This document shows, piece after piece, positions 5,005 through 5,796 of a DNA stretch of 5,796 bases. The stretch's first letter is position 1. Each line of letters opens with the position of its first letter. The DNA is from Candidatus Pacearchaeota archaeon. GTDB taxonomy: Archaea > Nanobdellota > Nanobdellia > UBA10117 > JABICX01. The notes beneath the pieces were generated by a model. The model saw only the letters and a list, made by a program, of their open reading frames with translations, was not told the origin of the DNA and did not search any database. A program made the translations under genes and the position numbers. Location: the NCBI GenBank assembly GCA_017609995.1, contig JAFCCX010000025.1:1-5796 (forward strand), in the 5' to 3' direction.

Positions 5005-5625
5005 ATGACTGAAGAAGAAAAGAAAGAAGAAGTAAAAGAAGAAGAAGCAGAAGAAGTAACTTCTAAACCTGAGGAATCAAAAAAAGAAAAAAAGAAAGGA
5101 ATGGATGGAAAAACACAATTTCTGCTTATGGGTGGTGCTATTCTATTTGTTATTTATTTAACTTTCTTTGTTTCTACTGTCGCTGAGCCAGCAGTATTTG
5201 GATTAAAACCAGCGTATTTCATACTTTTAATTTCAGTTGGACTTTCACTTTTTGTTACAATTGTCTATAAGTTACTTACAGATCAAGCTTTGCTTCATGA
5301 ATATAGAGATCAAATCAAGAAGTACCAAGCTCAGATGAAGGACTTCAAAGATGAGCCTGAAAAGATGGGCGAGGTAAACAAAAAGGCAATGGAAGTTAAC
5401 ATGAAGATGATGAAGCAGAATTTGAAACCAATGCTAGTAACAATTTTGCCTTTCTTTGCAATCTTTGGATGGTTAAGAGGTGTTTATGATTCAACTCTTG
5501 TAATCCCATTATCTTTCCATGTACCATTAAGTGGATTAGCAACAGGTCTTGGCTGGATTGGAACATACATTATATTCTCAATGATTTTCACAACTGTGTT
5601 CAGAAAACTTATGAAAGTTGTTTAA
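5005..5625 (+). CDS. DUF106 membrane insertase, YidC/Oxa1/EMC3-like (archaeal Ylp1)
   Basis: The 206 residues fit the DUF106 (EMC3/TMCO1) family, the archaeal relatives of YidC/Oxa1 that help insert membrane proteins. Residues 1-33 form a highly charged Glu/Lys tail. Likely membrane segments are 38-60, 70-91, 142-161 and 173-199. Between segments two and three lies a cytoplasmic helical hairpin or coiled coil, about 92-140, starting TDQALLHEYRDQIKKYQAQM and rich in Lys, Glu and Met. Such a Met-rich amphipathic loop is typical of the family and suits contact with nascent hydrophobic chains or ribosomes. The neighbour L34e and the nearby secY match the usual archaeal neighbourhood of this gene. 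The long acidic-basic N-terminal tail is more extended than the core family needs. Confidence 0.9.
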   Translation: MTEEEKKEEVKEEEAEEVTSKPEESKKEKKKGMDGKTQFLLMGGAILFVIYLTFFVSTVAEPAVFGLKPAYFILLISVGLSLFVTIVYKLLTDQALLHEYRDQIKKYQAQMKDFKDEPEKMGEVNKKAMEVNMKMMKQNLKPMLVTILPFFAIFGWLRGVYDSTLVIPLSFHVPLSGLATGLGWIGTYIIFSMIFTTVFRKLMKVV

Positions 5626-5632
5626 ACACAAG

Positions 5633-5640
5633 TTTTAAAA
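5633..5640 (+). promoter_or_regulatory. Putative TATA box for L34e
   Basis: TTTTAAAA is centred 26.5 bases before the ATG at 5663, and there is no Shine-Dalgarno in the 37-base gap after DUF106. Both facts suggest a separate leaderless transcript for L34e. Confidence 0.45.
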
Positions 5641-5662
5641 ACCCTTTATCCAACTCATATTT

Positions 5663-5796
5663 ATGGTCGTGACAAAGACACGAACACCTGGTAACAGGCT
5701 TGTCATGCACAAACGCCGCGAAAAAGTTGCGAAACATGTTTGCGGGTTGTGTGGAGCTATTCTACATGGTGTTCCGCGAGGCACAGTTTCTGAAAT
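5663..5796 (+). CDS. rpl34e: 50S ribosomal protein L34e (eL34), 5' part
   Basis: The frame from ATG at 5663 runs off the window edge after 44 full codons. It shows RTPGNRLVMHKRR (7-19), VCGLCGAILHGVPRGT (26-41) and the first CxxC of the zinc-ribbon (Cys27, Cys30). These match the start of eL34, a large-subunit protein of archaea and eukaryotes. Many homologues have about 10-15 more basic residues before the TPG motif. Here an in-frame TAA at 5636-5638 and the absence of another start codon show that the short N-terminus is real. L34e next to the DUF106 gene is a common archaeal arrangement. Confidence 0.92.
   Translation, partial: MVVTKTRTPGNRLVMHKRREKVAKHVCGLCGAILHGVPRGTVSE

Noticed and set aside
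1..5796. CRISPR array, insertion sequence with transposase, or phage genes
   Set aside because: No regularly spaced repeats, transposase motifs or phage proteins are present; the window is mostly a ribosomal protein operon.

Overview
The window looks like the 3' half of an archaeal ribosomal-protein 'spc' operon plus the start of the next cluster, all on the + strand except one small candidate gene. The order L32e(tail)-L19e-L18-S5-L30-L15-SecY is archaeal: L19e, L32e and L34e do not occur in bacteria, and the S5, L30 and SecY signatures are of archaeal type. The DNA is AT-rich, proteins are lysine-rich, and genes overlap or abut. Together with a reduced dehydrogenase, this suggests a small-genome lineage such as DPANN (Woesearchaeota/Pacearchaeota/Nanoarchaeota-like). 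That placement is inference; no 16S or tree is available here.

Positions 1-4069 hold one tightly packed operon. Stops and starts overlap by one base at the first three junctions (TAATG), then abut, then are 1 and 2 bases apart. Four starts have Shine-Dalgarno matches which, when aligned to GGAGGTGAT, all leave exactly 6 bases before the ATG. The products are large-subunit and small-subunit ribosomal proteins plus the SecY channel that receives nascent membrane and secreted proteins.

Positions 4070-4310 are a 241-base break. It holds a T-rich probable terminator for the operon, a previously unlisted 55-codon minus-strand ORF converging on secY, and a divergent promoter region. In many archaea this place between secY and the DUF106 gene is taken by adenylate kinase, which is absent here.

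Positions 4311-5625 hold a short malate/lactate-dehydrogenase-like gene followed after 19 bases by a DUF106 (YidC/Oxa1/EMC3-like, archaeal Ylp1) membrane insertase gene. The SecY channel and the DUF106 insertase thus sit on either side of the dehydrogenase. The 5' part of L34e starts at 5663 and runs off the end.

The most unusual signal is inside the dehydrogenase. About 45 bases (roughly 4551-4595) are GC-rich (27 of 45), full of perfect palindromes, and inserted in frame in the catalytic loop. Removing them restores a normal-looking loop. This resembles an in-frame palindromic mobile element, or less likely a processed intron. A second pattern is that the three genes outside the operon have TATA-like boxes centred 25-27 bases before their ATG and lack a clear Shine-Dalgarno, as expected for leaderless transcripts, in contrast to the operon genes.
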